From positions 1 to 64,000 of the forward strand of contig CAZIIU010000005.1 in NCBI GenBank assembly GCA_964539395.1: a DNA stretch of 64,000 nt, in the 5' to 3' direction. This document shows, one piece after another, positions 1 to 9,689 of this stretch. The position numbers and the translations under genes were made by a program. The notes beneath the pieces are model-generated. The model saw only the letters and a program-made list of their open reading frames with translations, did no database searches and was not told the DNA's origin. The number at the start of each line of letters is the position of its first letter. Position 1 is the first letter of the stretch. The stretch is from M55B112 sp964539395 (lineage in GTDB: Bacteria; Bacteroidota; Bacteroidia; Bacteroidales; GCA-2748055).

Positions 1-890
1 TTGTTCGTTAAGGTTTGCTCGATAAAGCCAAGACTCCTGCCCAAACTCTCGGTCTGTCCCGTTACATCACCTACTGCACCAGAGGTACCCTCGATGGTAA
101 AGTCATACAGTACTTCGCCCGTAGTAAGCAGTGTCGGACTTGTAACTGTAATTACCGAGGTCTCGCCGTCACAGATCGTATCCTCCACTACCGTGACTGC
201 AATGCGTGGGGTCGGGTTTACGTAGATCCTGAAGACCGTATCGCGGATCGTGCCATAGTCGCAGTTAGCGCCCGGTCCCATTCCCGTTGTGCGTGGATGT
301 ACCCTGTACTCTACCCACTGGTACTGGTCCGTGTTGTTCGTTAAGGTCTGCTCGATAAAGCCAAGACTCGTTCCCAGACTCTCGGTCTGTCCCGTGACAT
401 CACCGGGTAGTCCCGAAGTGCCTTCAATGATAAAGTCATACACAACCTCGCCTGTGGTAAGCAGTGTCGGACTTGTGACTGTGATCGTTGCTGTCTCGCC
501 GTCGCAGATCGTATCCTCTACTACCGTTACTTCGATGCGTGGAGTCGGGTTTACATAGATACGGAACACCGTATCGCGGATCGTGCCATAATCGCAGTTC
601 GCTCCCGCTCCCATTCCCGTTGTGCGTGGATGTACCCTGTACTCTACCCACTGGTACTGATCCGTGTTGTTCGTTAAGGTCTGCTCGATAAAGCCAAGGC
701 TCCTGCCAAGACTCTCGCTCTGGCCCGTTACATCACCGGGTAGTCCCGAGGTGCCCTCGATGGTAAAGTCATACAGAACCTCACCCGTGGTAAGTAGCGT
801 CGGACTGGTAACTGTGATCGTTGAGGTCTCCCCGTCACAGATCGTATCCTCCACTACCGTGACCTCAATGCGTGGGGTCGGGTTTACATA
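1..890 (-). repeat. 333-bp in-frame tandem repeat (111-residue PKD-like unit)
   Basis: The unit beginning ttgttcgttaaggt recurs at 1, 334 and 667, an exact 333-bp spacing. Copies 1 and 2 are complete in the window. Copy 3 matches until about 890 and then diverges into an older, related unit. Identity between copies looks above 90 percent, and most differences are single bases. The array lies inside the surface-protein gene and keeps its reading frame. It continues beyond the left window edge. Confidence 0.9.
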
Positions 891-2480
891 GATAACAACT
901 GTATCGGAATGGCCTTCGCAATTCAGGGTACCGGGTCCATAGGGAATGATTCTGTAAACAACAGAATCTGCATTATCAGAAGTATTAAATAACGTATGGG
1001 TGATCGTATCGCCATTGAGTGCTTCTGATGCCCCGACAATAGAACCATTATACAAGACCTCTATTTCAAAGGTGGCCCCGGGCAAATTGCTGGTCAGTTC
1101 AATATGTGTTGTCCCGTTGTTGCAGAGAACATCTTCATCTGCAGTACCTGTAGCAGTTGGTATCGGTTCAACAGTGAGTGTGGCGGAGTCACTTCTATTT
1201 GTTCGCCCAAGGCGGTCAGTAACCAGCACCCTGAATTGATCACCATCCATTGAAAGTGCTGAAGGAAATATAGTTAAAATACTGGTTTCAGCGCCAGAAT
1301 AAACTTCATCATCAGAAAGATTGCTCCAGCCTGAGCCCGTATTGATCTGCCACTGATACGTTAATGGTTTTGGACCCACGGCACCGACACTGAAAGTTGC
1401 TTCACTTTCTTCACAAACTGTAAAATCATCCGGATGAATAAGTATCCGCGGATGGCCCCGGCCAAAAGCAAAATGATTTCCTCCAGGAGCTATCCCCCCG
1501 GTGAGATTATTCCGGTATGCTATGGTCCCATCTGCATATTCATGCTCACCATCGACGTACCAGTCACCATCGGGTGCATCTCTTTTTATAACAATCGCAG
1601 TATCTTCAATGATAAAGGTAAAGCCTGCGCCATCCAGGCTTAAGTCGAAAGTGTCGACGGAAAAACCATTGTTAGCCTCAAGGCTCCAGTAACCATCTTC
1701 AAAAGTGCCATAAATATCTGTACTGTCACTTTCATCATATATTGGAAGTCCTGCATTTCCGGGGTCGATCGCAAAAAACTCAGACAATACCGAGCCCGGA
1801 TTTGAGAGGGAGTTAATACTTAGGTCTACCGGGTTATAATAATCTTCCGATCCAATAGGAAACAGGTAAGCCTCAGTATTGCTAATTCCACGTTCAAATT
1901 TCCCGATGATCCGACCGGAAGTATAGATAAGTGAAGAAGCGGACTGGTTTGAAAGAAATACCTTATTAGCACCCGTTTCAATAATTCCGCTGGTAAATGA
2001 CAACGTATTGGAAATCTCAATATCATTAAAAAGCAGGATTCTGCTTAACGGAAACAGTCCTGTATTATTGATAACAAGGTTATAAAAACTTCCTATGCCT
2101 GAATTGACTAAAGATTGGGAAGAAATCCCATTTAACTGAACCGTACTCAATCCGGGATTAAATGTACCGCTGTTGACCCAGTTTCCTGCAATATTGAAAA
2201 AACCGTCACCACCCGATGTGGCAGCATTCAGAAAATGTCCTGAAAGATTTATCGTACCATCATTTTCGATAGTACCTGTATTGTTTTCAATTGTATCACC
2301 CGTTAAGGCTGCACCTTCCGACACTGAAATAACTGCACCCGTATTTGTAAGAACCTGGGCTGAAAGGGAATTTGAAAGGATAAGAAAACAGAGCATTACC
2401 AAACAAATCATAGAAGGGACCTTCCCTAAAGTCCCTTTCTCTATTCGATAGAGATAATCTATATTGATAAAACGCTGCAT
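1..2480 (-). CDS. Giant PKD-like repeat surface protein, N-terminal 826 codons (cut by window edge)
   Basis: The minus-strand frame is open from an ATG at 2480 to the window edge, so the C-terminus is missing. The N-terminus has a hydrophobic signal stretch (about residues 18-34, LVMLCFLILSNSLSAQ). Next comes a region of short beta-strand repeats rich in N, G, S and T (about residues 35-210), then a PFAM-like region with the sentence-like layout of Bacteroidota adhesins. From about residue 350 onward there are PKD/Ig-like domains. The last part in the window is a tandem array: near-identical 333-bp units start (plus coordinates) at 1, 334 and 667, that is 111 residues each. Proteins of this layout normally end in a T9SS or gliding-motility sorting domain, but that part is outside the window. 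A cell-surface or adhesive role is inferred from architecture only; no enzymatic motif is seen. Confidence 0.8.
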   Translation of the reverse strand, partial: MQRFINIDYLYRIEKGTLGKVPSMICLVMLCFLILSNSLSAQVLTNTGAVISVSEGAALTGDTIENNTGTIENDGTINLSGHFLNAATSGGDGFFNIAGNWVNSGTFNPGLSTVQLNGISSQSLVNSGIGSFYNLVINNTGLFPLSRILLFNDIEISNTLSFTSGIIETGANKVFLSNQSASSLIYTSGRIIGKFERGISNTEAYLFPIGSEDYYNPVDLSINSLSNPGSVLSEFFAIDPGNAGLPIYDESDSTDIYGTFEDGYWSLEANNGFSVDTFDLSLDGAGFTFIIEDTAIVIKRDAPDGDWYVDGEHEYADGTIAYRNNLTGGIAPGGNHFAFGRGHPRILIHPDDFTVCEESEATFSVGAVGPKPLTYQWQINTGSGWSNLSDDEVYSGAETSILTIFPSALSMDGDQFRVLVTDRLGRTNRSDSATLTVEPIPTATGTADEDVLCNNGTTHIELTSNLPGATFEIEVLYNGSIVGASEALNGDTITHTLFNTSDNADSVVYRIIPYGPGTLNCEGHSDTVVIYVNPTPRIEVTVVEDTICDGETSTITVTSPTLLTTGEVLYDFTIEGTSGLPGDVTGQSESLGRSLGFIEQTLTNNTDQYQWVEYRVHPRTTGMGAGANCDYGTIRDTVFRIYVNPTPRIEVTVVEDTICDGETATITVTSPTLLTTGEVVYDFIIEGTSGLPGDVTGQTESLGTSLGFIEQTLTNNTDQYQWVEYRVHPRTTGMGPGANCDYGTIRDTVFRIYVNPTPRIAVTVVEDTICDGETSVITVTSPTLLTTGEVLYDFTIEGTSGAVGDVTGQTESLGRSLGFIEQTLTN

Positions 2481-2588
2481 CCTTACTTCCAGGAATTTTA
2501 ATATAGTCTCAATTCCATATTAATCATTTCTACTACTTCTATAATATTCATCTACTATTTTTACTGTTTATTAACTTAATTTACATCT

Positions 2589-5552
2589 TTAAGGCCCTAT
2601 TCTAACTGCTTTGATATATGAAGAATTTGCTCCAACATCTAATAAATCTGACCTACGTCTTATACTTCCTCCATTATTTTGAGAAGATGCAGCCTGAATT
2701 GTAACGGTAGTTGTGGAGGCTATAGTAATAATACCGCTAATTGATAAAGAGCCAAATTCACCTGCCGCTATTGAAGTATTACTTGAGGATTCTGTTGTGG
2801 TTCCATATAACAATCGAATCGCAGCAAGACAATCTGTACTACCATTTTGTAAAGTAATTGTACTTGTAATAAACCAAGTTCCAGCATCAAGGTTGACATT
2901 AGGTCCGTTTATCCAAGTATTTGCAGCATCAATATCAATACTATTTGGTATACTGTATTCTGCAGTAGAAAGTGATCCTGAAACATAATTGGTACCATTT
3001 GAAGTTATTACACTTCCAGGATTTCCAGCTACCGAAGGGTATGATGCTGATGACCATGACGGATTAGCTCCACCACCTCCCGTTTGAAGAACCTGACCTG
3101 CAGTACCTGCAGGGAGAAAAGTAGTTGTTCCGGAAGCAGACTGGTAAGGTACAGAACCTAAAGCACCACCACCAATATTTGTTGCCGTGGTTGCCGTTGT
3201 TGCATTACCAAATAAACTTCCCGTGACATCTCCCATTAAATCTCCGGTTACATCTCCTGTCAGATTACCCGTAAAACCTGTCGAACTAACTGATGTTAAT
3301 CCCGCAAGCGTTGCTGAAGTGTCTCCCAATGTGATAAGTGTAGTACCAATGGTCAGAGAACTGTTCGCCAAATTCGCATTCGTAATGCCTGCACTCCCAC
3401 TTAAATTCGAATTGGTTAAGCCTGTTATCATATTGTCTGACGCAGAAATATTCTTATTTTTAAATGTTTCATTACCCGCCAATGTGGCAAGTATACCTGT
3501 GGTGGGTAAAGTAACATCGGTCAACCCAATTGTCGTTAATGTAAGCCCATTGGGACCAATTGTACTAAACGATCCGGCTGTATTAATATTTCCACCTAGT
3601 GTGATCGTACTTGTACCATTATTAACGCCTGTGCCGCCATAGGACGCTGGTAATACTCCGCTAATATAACTTGATCCGCCAGCGATATTTAATGGTCCAT
3701 ATGTGAGACTGCCCGCACCAGCCACCTGCAAAACATTGCCTGTAGTCAACGCACCGGCAACAGGCAGGGTTGCTCCATGAATTCGATCCACCGTAACTAC
3801 TCCTGAATTTGATATACCCGCATCCCCCGAAACCGCGCGGCTTTCCCAGCTGTCACCGTCTGCAATGAGGATATTTGCACTGGTTTCACTATCATCACCT
3901 ACATTGGTTAGCTCCCCCAGGGATAGGTCGGGCGTAAGGGCCGACTGGTCCGACCAGGAAAAGGTGCCATCACCGTTGCTGATCAATACCTGGTCCGGTG
4001 TTCCGTCTCCGGCAACAGCCAGCTTAGCAGCATTAACAGCATTATCAGCTAACTTGTTCCGTGTTACATTTGCATCCAGTATTTTCACTGTTGTCACTGC
4101 ATCTGCGGCTAATTTCCCGGCAGTAACATTCAAATCTGCAATATCATCGGTCTCAACAGGACCATAAAACGGGGCCCCTAACGCATTGCCGTGTAACACC
4201 GTACTCGTTGTGCCTGCTTCTCCCTGTACAATGGCACTGCCATCTGATATCATAATGGAAGAGCCGGAAAGAGCTGCTCCCGAATTGGTTCCACCGTTTG
4301 CCACCGGCAGGATATTGGTCACCTTCTCGGTCAGGTCAATTTCACCGTCCTCGATATCTTCGTTCTGAATCAGCCCGGAATACAATACGCCATTGGCATC
4401 ATTGTGGACCACGCCAGCAGAGATGAATGCCGGCATGATCACATCGTTCTGGGAATTGCCGATCCTTACATCTCCTTCAGATGTGCCGGTATTGATGTTT
4501 GTTGCATTATTTGAACTGACATTCAGATTAATAACTCCATCATAGATGCCAGCTCCCCCCGAAATATCGGCTCCTCCTGCAATATCAGCTCCTCCTGCTG
4601 TAATATCCAGTCCGGAATTTCCGGTTAGCATTCCGTCCGAAGTGATCGCCCCTGAGCCTGTTGCCGAAATATTCCCTGAAGTTGTAATATTATCGCCGAC
4701 AGCCACGGGTGAAAGGGTAGTCCCTGTACGGTTCCAATAACCAATCGTACCGCTCGACGGTGGGATGGATGTCAGTGCACTGCTATTATCAGTGTAGACA
4801 CCTGAATTGGCTGTCAGGCCACTTATCGTCAAACCGGCAAACTCCGGTGATGCTCCCGAGTGGATATCCTGCGGTGCTGCAAGTGTTATTGCTCCGTCCC
4901 CGTCACTAACAAGCACCTGGTTCGCCGTACCTGACAATGTATTCCTCGTCAATCCTCCGGCCGCATTGCCAATCAATAATTCTCCCGGCAGGTAACCACT
5001 CTGACCCGTTCCGCCGTAAAATACTGGTATAATTCCGGCATTCCATAAGCCGGTTGTAATGGTTCCCAAAGTATTAATAGAGGGCTGGCCGATATAATCA
5101 CCATCAATATCAATCACCGGGTCGGCAGTGGTACCGCTGATAGAGATGCGATTCATCGTACCTGTAATGCTGTTGACACCGGAAGAGGAACCGGAAAAAA
5201 TGATCCGCCAGATATCCGGAACTTCCTCGTAAATATTTAAACTGTTATGATCTTCGTTGTAGATAATCAATCCATTTGCCGGATTTGCAATTGCATCCCT
5301 CTCCGCAGTTGTCATCCTTGGAACAAGCAAACCCCGCTCAACTGATCTCAGTTCCAGGATTGATGATCCGTCCGGGACAATGGAGATCTCGCTGATCCCC
5401 ACTCCCTGCCCAATGGTATTGATGCTTCCAAGGGACAACGCAAAAGTCAGGAGGCATAGGGATATCCTGCGGCCAATGATCGTTCTGAATCTTTTCGCCG
5501 GCATTAAATTTCCTTGCCGGTTTGCCGATGTTGATTTTCCTTTTGTGTTCAT
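2589..5552 (-). CDS. Tail-fibre-like beta-strand-repeat surface protein
   Basis: 987 residues. A signal-peptide-like segment lies at about residues 28-48 (RISLCLLTFALSLGSINTIG). It is followed by the motif GLLVPRMTTAERDAI (about residues 75-90), typical of Bacteroidota surface proteins that resemble phage tail fibres. The rest is low-complexity beta repeats rich in G, T, S and N with recurring phrases such as YGGTG and GTANQVL, and a short distinct C-terminal domain. No catalytic motif is seen and no T9SS sorting domain is obvious. An internal ATG at 5504 has AAGGA eight bases upstream and gives a normal-length signal peptide, so translation may start there rather than at 5552. It lies 108 bp upstream of the PKD-like gene on the same strand. 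The role (surface fibre) is inferred from architecture. Confidence 0.75.
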   Translation of the reverse strand: MNTKGKSTSANRQGNLMPAKRFRTIIGRRISLCLLTFALSLGSINTIGQGVGISEISIVPDGSSILELRSVERGLLVPRMTTAERDAIANPANGLIIYNEDHNSLNIYEEVPDIWRIIFSGSSSGVNSITGTMNRISISGTTADPVIDIDGDYIGQPSINTLGTITTGLWNAGIIPVFYGGTGQSGYLPGELLIGNAAGGLTRNTLSGTANQVLVSDGDGAITLAAPQDIHSGASPEFAGLTISGLTANSGVYTDNSSALTSIPPSSGTIGYWNRTGTTLSPVAVGDNITTSGNISATGSGAITSDGMLTGNSGLDITAGGADIAGGADISGGAGIYDGVINLNVSSNNATNINTGTSEGDVRIGNSQNDVIMPAFISAGVVHNDANGVLYSGLIQNEDIEDGEIDLTEKVTNILPVANGGTNSGAALSGSSIMISDGSAIVQGEAGTTSTVLHGNALGAPFYGPVETDDIADLNVTAGKLAADAVTTVKILDANVTRNKLADNAVNAAKLAVAGDGTPDQVLISNGDGTFSWSDQSALTPDLSLGELTNVGDDSETSANILIADGDSWESRAVSGDAGISNSGVVTVDRIHGATLPVAGALTTGNVLQVAGAGSLTYGPLNIAGGSSYISGVLPASYGGTGVNNGTSTITLGGNINTAGSFSTIGPNGLTLTTIGLTDVTLPTTGILATLAGNETFKNKNISASDNMITGLTNSNLSGSAGITNANLANSSLTIGTTLITLGDTSATLAGLTSVSSTGFTGNLTGDVTGDLMGDVTGSLFGNATTATTATNIGGGALGSVPYQSASGTTTFLPAGTAGQVLQTGGGGANPSWSSASYPSVAGNPGSVITSNGTNYVSGSLSTAEYSIPNSIDIDAANTWINGPNVNLDAGTWFITSTITLQNGSTDCLAAIRLLYGTTTESSSNTSIAAGEFGSLSISGIITIASTTTVTIQAASSQNNGGSIRRRSDLLDVGANSSYIKAVRIGP

Positions 5553-5866
5553 GGTATTACTATAACAGTTTTTCTTTCTTAAAAATCAAATGCTTAAACG
5601 TTTAGCTGTCAATATCATATTTCCCAATAAAATGAGATTGATCAGACTCTAATCCGGAAGGGGAAAAATGATAGGATAAAGCAATTGGATATCTGTAATT
5701 GCATGGGGTCATATTCTCAACCAATTTTGAAGTGTTTTCGGGTATCTCAGTAAGCTTTTAATCGGCACCATACAAATAACAGGTTCACATCACTATGTAT
5801 ACGGCAAAAACATTGCAATAGTTGCTTCTAAATTAATAAAAATGAGCTAAGAATAACCGGTAAGTT
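5553..5866. other. Intergenic region, 314 bp, no gene seen
   Basis: This AT-rich stretch lies between the start of the tail-fibre-like gene and the stop of recO. Both genes are on the minus strand, so the promoter of the fibre gene should lie here. I see no clean CAAAnnTA (reverse of TAnnTTTG), no coding frame and no strong hairpin. Confidence 0.5.
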
Positions 5867-6592
5867 TTAACCAAATATGGTTCTGAGAACATCCGTGGAT
5901 TTCAACTCCTTCATTGAAGGATGATGATGACGGTAAAACAGGAGCAAAGAATCCAGGAAGAGATTCCTCTGCTCATGATTGCTAAACAGCTGATCAACTG
6001 TACTATACTCACATGCAAAAAAATGGTGCCACTGCTCTCCCAGCCTTCTTTCCAACTCCGGGTCAGCACTATCCGGTGTCGTGGAGAATGCACCTTTTCC
6101 TGTATTGAAAAAACGTCCATCAGCTGAAAAATTATTCCTGGGAAAGAAACCGAGATACCTTGTAAGCCGGAAGAGAAACAGGATATGAAAAGATGGTGAC
6201 GCCGGTACAGTTTGGTTAAAGGAGATAATTGAATGACGAAGGAAACCAAACAGGTCGGGGTTCTTCTCCTCCTCCCTGATGGTTCTGAGTAACACTTCGC
6301 TGATAAAAATTGCCTGGGCCGACTTCACCACATCGAGGTGTATTCCCGGATTGCCTGAAGTGACAGATGCCTCCCTTATCCAGTGCATCTCGCGGTTATC
6401 GCGATAATAAATATCCAGATCAAGCATGTAGAGTGGTTGAAACATAGCAGCCCTGTTGCTCTTCTTTGATTTCCTGGCCCCTTTGAGTAGCAGGGAAATT
6501 CTTCCAAATTGCTCGGTGTAGGCCTGAACTATCAGGCTGCTGTCCCCATACCTCACTGTATGAAGTATTATCGCCCTGGTTTTTTGAAGCAT
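5867..6592 (-). CDS. recO: DNA repair protein RecO
   Basis: 241 residues, the usual length for RecO. The N-terminus (RAIILHTVRYGDSSLIVQAY, then GRISLLLKGARKSKKSN) is the characteristic OB-fold of this family, which binds single-stranded DNA. The remainder matches the helical C-terminal domain, without the zinc cysteines found in some bacteria, as is common in Bacteroidota. RecO works with RecR in loading RecA onto SSB-coated DNA in the RecFOR pathway. It lies 42 bp downstream of the porZ-like gene on the same strand, so the two may be co-transcribed. Confidence 0.93.
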   Translation of the reverse strand: MLQKTRAIILHTVRYGDSSLIVQAYTEQFGRISLLLKGARKSKKSNRAAMFQPLYMLDLDIYYRDNREMHWIREASVTSGNPGIHLDVVKSAQAIFISEVLLRTIREEEKNPDLFGFLRHSIISFNQTVPASPSFHILFLFRLTRYLGFFPRNNFSADGRFFNTGKGAFSTTPDSADPELERRLGEQWHHFFACEYSTVDQLFSNHEQRNLFLDSLLLFYRHHHPSMKELKSTDVLRTIFG

Positions 6593-6634
6593 CTCCCCGG
6601 ATTACACTGTTTCAGTAAAGCTACTGAACATCCT

Positions 6635-8932
6635 TTAATGAATGAATAAAATTTTAGTCACATGAGCAGCAGTTGCATCACTGTTGGCCAGGAAAACGAG
6701 GTATACGCCTGTGGCCACCCTGTTTCCGTTAAAGTCATTTCCGTCCCATATAGCCTGACCGCCGTTGGATTTTATTTCATTCACCAGGTTTCCCCCTATA
6801 TCTGTTATCTTCACAGTAGTTTCTGCGACCAATCCACTGATGGCTATCGGACCATCATAGGTTTCCCGAACAGGGTTGGGAAAAACCTTCACATTGTTGT
6901 AGTTTGCTGCACCTGTTGTCGCCTCCCCCCGAAATGAGATGATCCCTTTGTCAGTACCAAAAAATACCTCACCGGACTTTCCATCCACACATATGTCAGT
7001 GATGTTGTTTGAAAGAATCGGACTGTTCCCTGTATTAAAATGATATAGCTGCTCCTGTCCGTCCTCTGAGACAAGAAATGCCCCTCCGGTTGCAGTGCCT
7101 ATCCACTTCCGGTTGGATCCGTCTATCTCGATGTCTGTAATCTTCTGCGTCTCTAAAAGTGGATCCGCATTTTCTGTACCGTCATTCCTGCGAACCAGGA
7201 TCACCTGGGCAAATGCTGTTCCGTCAGAAAACAGGTTTCCAGGACTATACATCACCAAAATGCCCTGATTTGTACCCAACCAAATATTTCCATTATGGTC
7301 CTCAGCAAAAGCGTAAACCTCATTGGTAATCACACGACCGTTTTTATCAACCACACTGACCAGTTCGTATTGATCATCTTCTTCATTCTCAATTGTCCCA
7401 TTGAAATTCAGGGCAAAAAGCCCTCTCCCCCTGGGAAGTATCCCCCATAAATGCCCATCAACAGTTATGAGAAGATCGCCAAGTGCATTGTAATCGCTTA
7501 ATATACCATTCACACGGAAGCTTAACCAGGTACCATCCCTTTTTAAAACTGATATCGGTTCTGTAACCCCGGTATTACTGATCCACAAGTTGTTATCACT
7601 GTCAAATGCCAACCCCCCAAGCCTATAAAAATTCTTACCCGGCAGGATACTTTCCAATGTACTGTTTTCATCTTTATAAACGGTTTGCAGTACCCCTTCA
7701 CGGTATTCCACCAAACCGTAACCCCATGTTGCGGCAAATATACGCTCTGTATCCTCAGGGTCGGGAGCAAGTACAATGAGATCCCTTATTCCATGGTCTT
7801 TTTGAAAACTCCATCTCTGATCACTAAATATCTGTAAAACACCATCTTTCCCAAGATTATTCCAGTTTGTTGTAACTCCCCCCATAACAGCATATAACTT
7901 CCCGCCAGCAGATTTCATATCATAGGCGTTAACTGAATAGGCCCCATTCGGCCTGATGGAAGTCGATTGACCCTCTGCTCCCACCCTAATAAGGCCCCTA
8001 ACATTATCAGCGATCCAGATTACTCCATCACTATCAATAGTTGCAGAACGAGGTTTGCCATCCTGGAAATGGCGGACAATAATAAAATCCCTGCTCATTA
8101 ATCGCACCCCCTCTTCACCGGTCAATAAAAGGTATTCTCCTGCGACTCTAAGCTCATTACACTCAGTACCCGACAGTTGCTCCATTTCCCCCCAGGATCC
8201 GTTTTCCAGATAAAATATCCTGTAACTTTCAGTTAAATCACGATATACAACAAATAAGCGTCCGTTAAAGAAAGCCGCAGCGGAATAGATTCCGTTAGGA
8301 TCAGGAAGGTTTTCCATCAAATCCCAGGAATTATAATCAATAAGAAAAGGGTTTTCTGCCTCTGCCCTTCTAATGCCCCGGTCTGTTGCAGCATATAGAT
8401 AAGTGCCATCTGAAACAACCTGGTTGACCTTTAGCTTTACTCCATCATCACCAATAATAAAAGTTTCGGATATTTCGAGTTTGTCCAGATCAAGCAGAAC
8501 AATTCCAAATCCACAAGACAGATAGGCCTTTCCGTCCAGAAAAGTAATGTTGTATACCGACTTATCACCCGGGACCTGCTTTTTCATAATATCCGGAATA
8601 TTGATGAACCGGTTATTTCTAAAAATATCCAGGTTGGCGTTCCCATACGCAAAAACAGCAATCTGATCATTCTCGCTCCAGTTCATTGCAACAACTCCAT
8701 TATCCGCAAGTCCGTCAGTCTTAGAAAGTTTCTCCAGACTTTTGTCTGAGAGTCCGTAAGTGAATAATCCACCAGTAGAAGAGCAGAACACCTTGCTGTC
8801 GGTCAACATCACAATGTTTGCGGTTTGGTAAGGAAGATGTGTCCGCCATTCTCCAACTGCTATCTGCGCAGAAACATAACTACAGGAAAGTGATGTAGCA
8901 ATTAAAATAAAAATATCCTTAAGTGTCCTCAA
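6635..8932 (-). CDS. porZ: PorZ-like T9SS protein, two beta-propellers with C-terminal sorting domain
   Basis: 765 residues. A signal peptide ends near residue 22 (SLSCSYVSAQ). The sequence IAVGEWRTHLPYQTA at the mature N-terminus is characteristic of the PorZ N-terminal propeller. Two propeller regions follow, with recurrent WIGT, WISN and WLGT blades and GLF/GIR motifs. The last 80 residues form a T9SS type-A sorting domain (KVFPNPVRE, then GGQAIWDGNDFNG and VATGVYLV). In Porphyromonas gingivalis PorZ is a surface protein of the attachment complex, with PorU, PorV and PorQ, that handles A-LPS for cargo anchoring. Identification rests on the N-terminal motif, layout and length. Confidence 0.85.
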   Translation of the reverse strand: MRTLKDIFILIATSLSCSYVSAQIAVGEWRTHLPYQTANIVMLTDSKVFCSSTGGLFTYGLSDKSLEKLSKTDGLADNGVVAMNWSENDQIAVFAYGNANLDIFRNNRFINIPDIMKKQVPGDKSVYNITFLDGKAYLSCGFGIVLLDLDKLEISETFIIGDDGVKLKVNQVVSDGTYLYAATDRGIRRAEAENPFLIDYNSWDLMENLPDPNGIYSAAAFFNGRLFVVYRDLTESYRIFYLENGSWGEMEQLSGTECNELRVAGEYLLLTGEEGVRLMSRDFIIVRHFQDGKPRSATIDSDGVIWIADNVRGLIRVGAEGQSTSIRPNGAYSVNAYDMKSAGGKLYAVMGGVTTNWNNLGKDGVLQIFSDQRWSFQKDHGIRDLIVLAPDPEDTERIFAATWGYGLVEYREGVLQTVYKDENSTLESILPGKNFYRLGGLAFDSDNNLWISNTGVTEPISVLKRDGTWLSFRVNGILSDYNALGDLLITVDGHLWGILPRGRGLFALNFNGTIENEEDDQYELVSVVDKNGRVITNEVYAFAEDHNGNIWLGTNQGILVMYSPGNLFSDGTAFAQVILVRRNDGTENADPLLETQKITDIEIDGSNRKWIGTATGGAFLVSEDGQEQLYHFNTGNSPILSNNITDICVDGKSGEVFFGTDKGIISFRGEATTGAANYNNVKVFPNPVRETYDGPIAISGLVAETTVKITDIGGNLVNEIKSNGGQAIWDGNDFNGNRVATGVYLVFLANSDATAAHVTKILFIH

Positions 8933-8973
8933 CTTTAAATCATTTTATATAGTACGAAGAAAAGGAGCGGATA

Positions 8974-9594
8974 TTACTCTTCGCCAGCAGAATGATCTCC
9001 CGAAATAAGGAAATTAACAAGCTGCCTGACCGCCTTTGCGCGATGACTGATCCTGTCTTTGTATGCAGGATCCATTTCTGCAAATGTCAGGTGAATGCCA
9101 TCCGGGATAAAGAGCGGATCATATCCAAAACCATCGCTTCCCCTCTTTTCCGTTGTGATAACACCATTAACCACACCCTCAAAAAAATATCTCTGTTTGT
9201 CAATAATAAGCGCAATCACTGTCCTGAACCTGGCGCTTCGATGGTTGATACCCTGCATCTTCTCCAGTACTTTACGGATATTTCCCTCCACTACCTCCAT
9301 CTCAGGATATACCGGATTACCGACCCTCGAATACCTGGCAGAAAAAACGCCCGGCTCACCATTCAGTGCATCAATTTCCAATCCTGTATCGTCGGCAAAA
9401 CAGGACTTTCCGGTTTTTTTCCAGATAAACTCAGCCTTTTGTAATGCATTCTCCTTAAGTGTCAAATGATCCTCCGGTAACTCCCCGTCAATTCCATATT
9501 CCCCGGGACCGGAGACAGAACAGGCGGAATGCAACATACTCTTAATCTCCCTTAGCTTATGTTCATTGTTCGAAGCAAATATCAATTCTTTCAT
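8974..9594 (-). CDS. rdgB: RdgB/HAM1 non-canonical purine NTP pyrophosphatase
   Basis: 206 residues, close to the family norm. Diagnostic motifs are ASNNEHKLREI near the N-terminus (substrate contact), FADDTGLEIDALNGEPGVFSA in the middle (metal and base binding; the DD pair is catalytic) and GSDGFGYDPLFIP followed by SHRAKA. The enzyme hydrolyses dITP, dXTP and related nucleotides to the monophosphate and pyrophosphate in the cytoplasm, keeping deaminated purines out of DNA. It lies 41 bp upstream of porZ on the same strand, forming an apparent rdgB-porZ-recO run. Confidence 0.95.
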   Translation of the reverse strand: MKELIFASNNEHKLREIKSMLHSACSVSGPGEYGIDGELPEDHLTLKENALQKAEFIWKKTGKSCFADDTGLEIDALNGEPGVFSARYSRVGNPVYPEMEVVEGNIRKVLEKMQGINHRSARFRTVIALIIDKQRYFFEGVVNGVITTEKRGSDGFGYDPLFIPDGIHLTFAEMDPAYKDRISHRAKAVRQLVNFLISGDHSAGEE

Positions 9595-9611
9595 TCTATA
9601 TCCTTAATACA

Positions 9612-9633
9612 ACAGGCCGCAAAAACGGCCTGT
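9612..9633 (-). terminator. GC-rich hairpin between the Usp gene and rdgB
   Basis: Perfect 8-bp arms ACAGGCCG and CGGCCTGT around a six-base loop, 57 bp past the stop of the universal stress gene. On the minus strand the hairpin is not followed by a strong T run, so it may be a weak terminator or an mRNA 3'-end stabilizer. Confidence 0.5.
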
Positions 9634-9689
9634 CGTTTAGTTTAATACTCTGGGAAAATACTATCTTCTTCGAAACTCCGAGAAATCGA

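Noticed and set aside
1..890. Plus-strand ORFs repeating with the 333-bp period
   Set aside because: They are the antisense reading of the minus-strand surface protein and owe their periodicity to it.
3187..3642. 151-codon plus-strand ORF within the tail-fibre-like gene
   Set aside because: It is an antisense shadow with V/P-rich low-complexity translation, whereas the minus frame is a single open gene of 987 codons.
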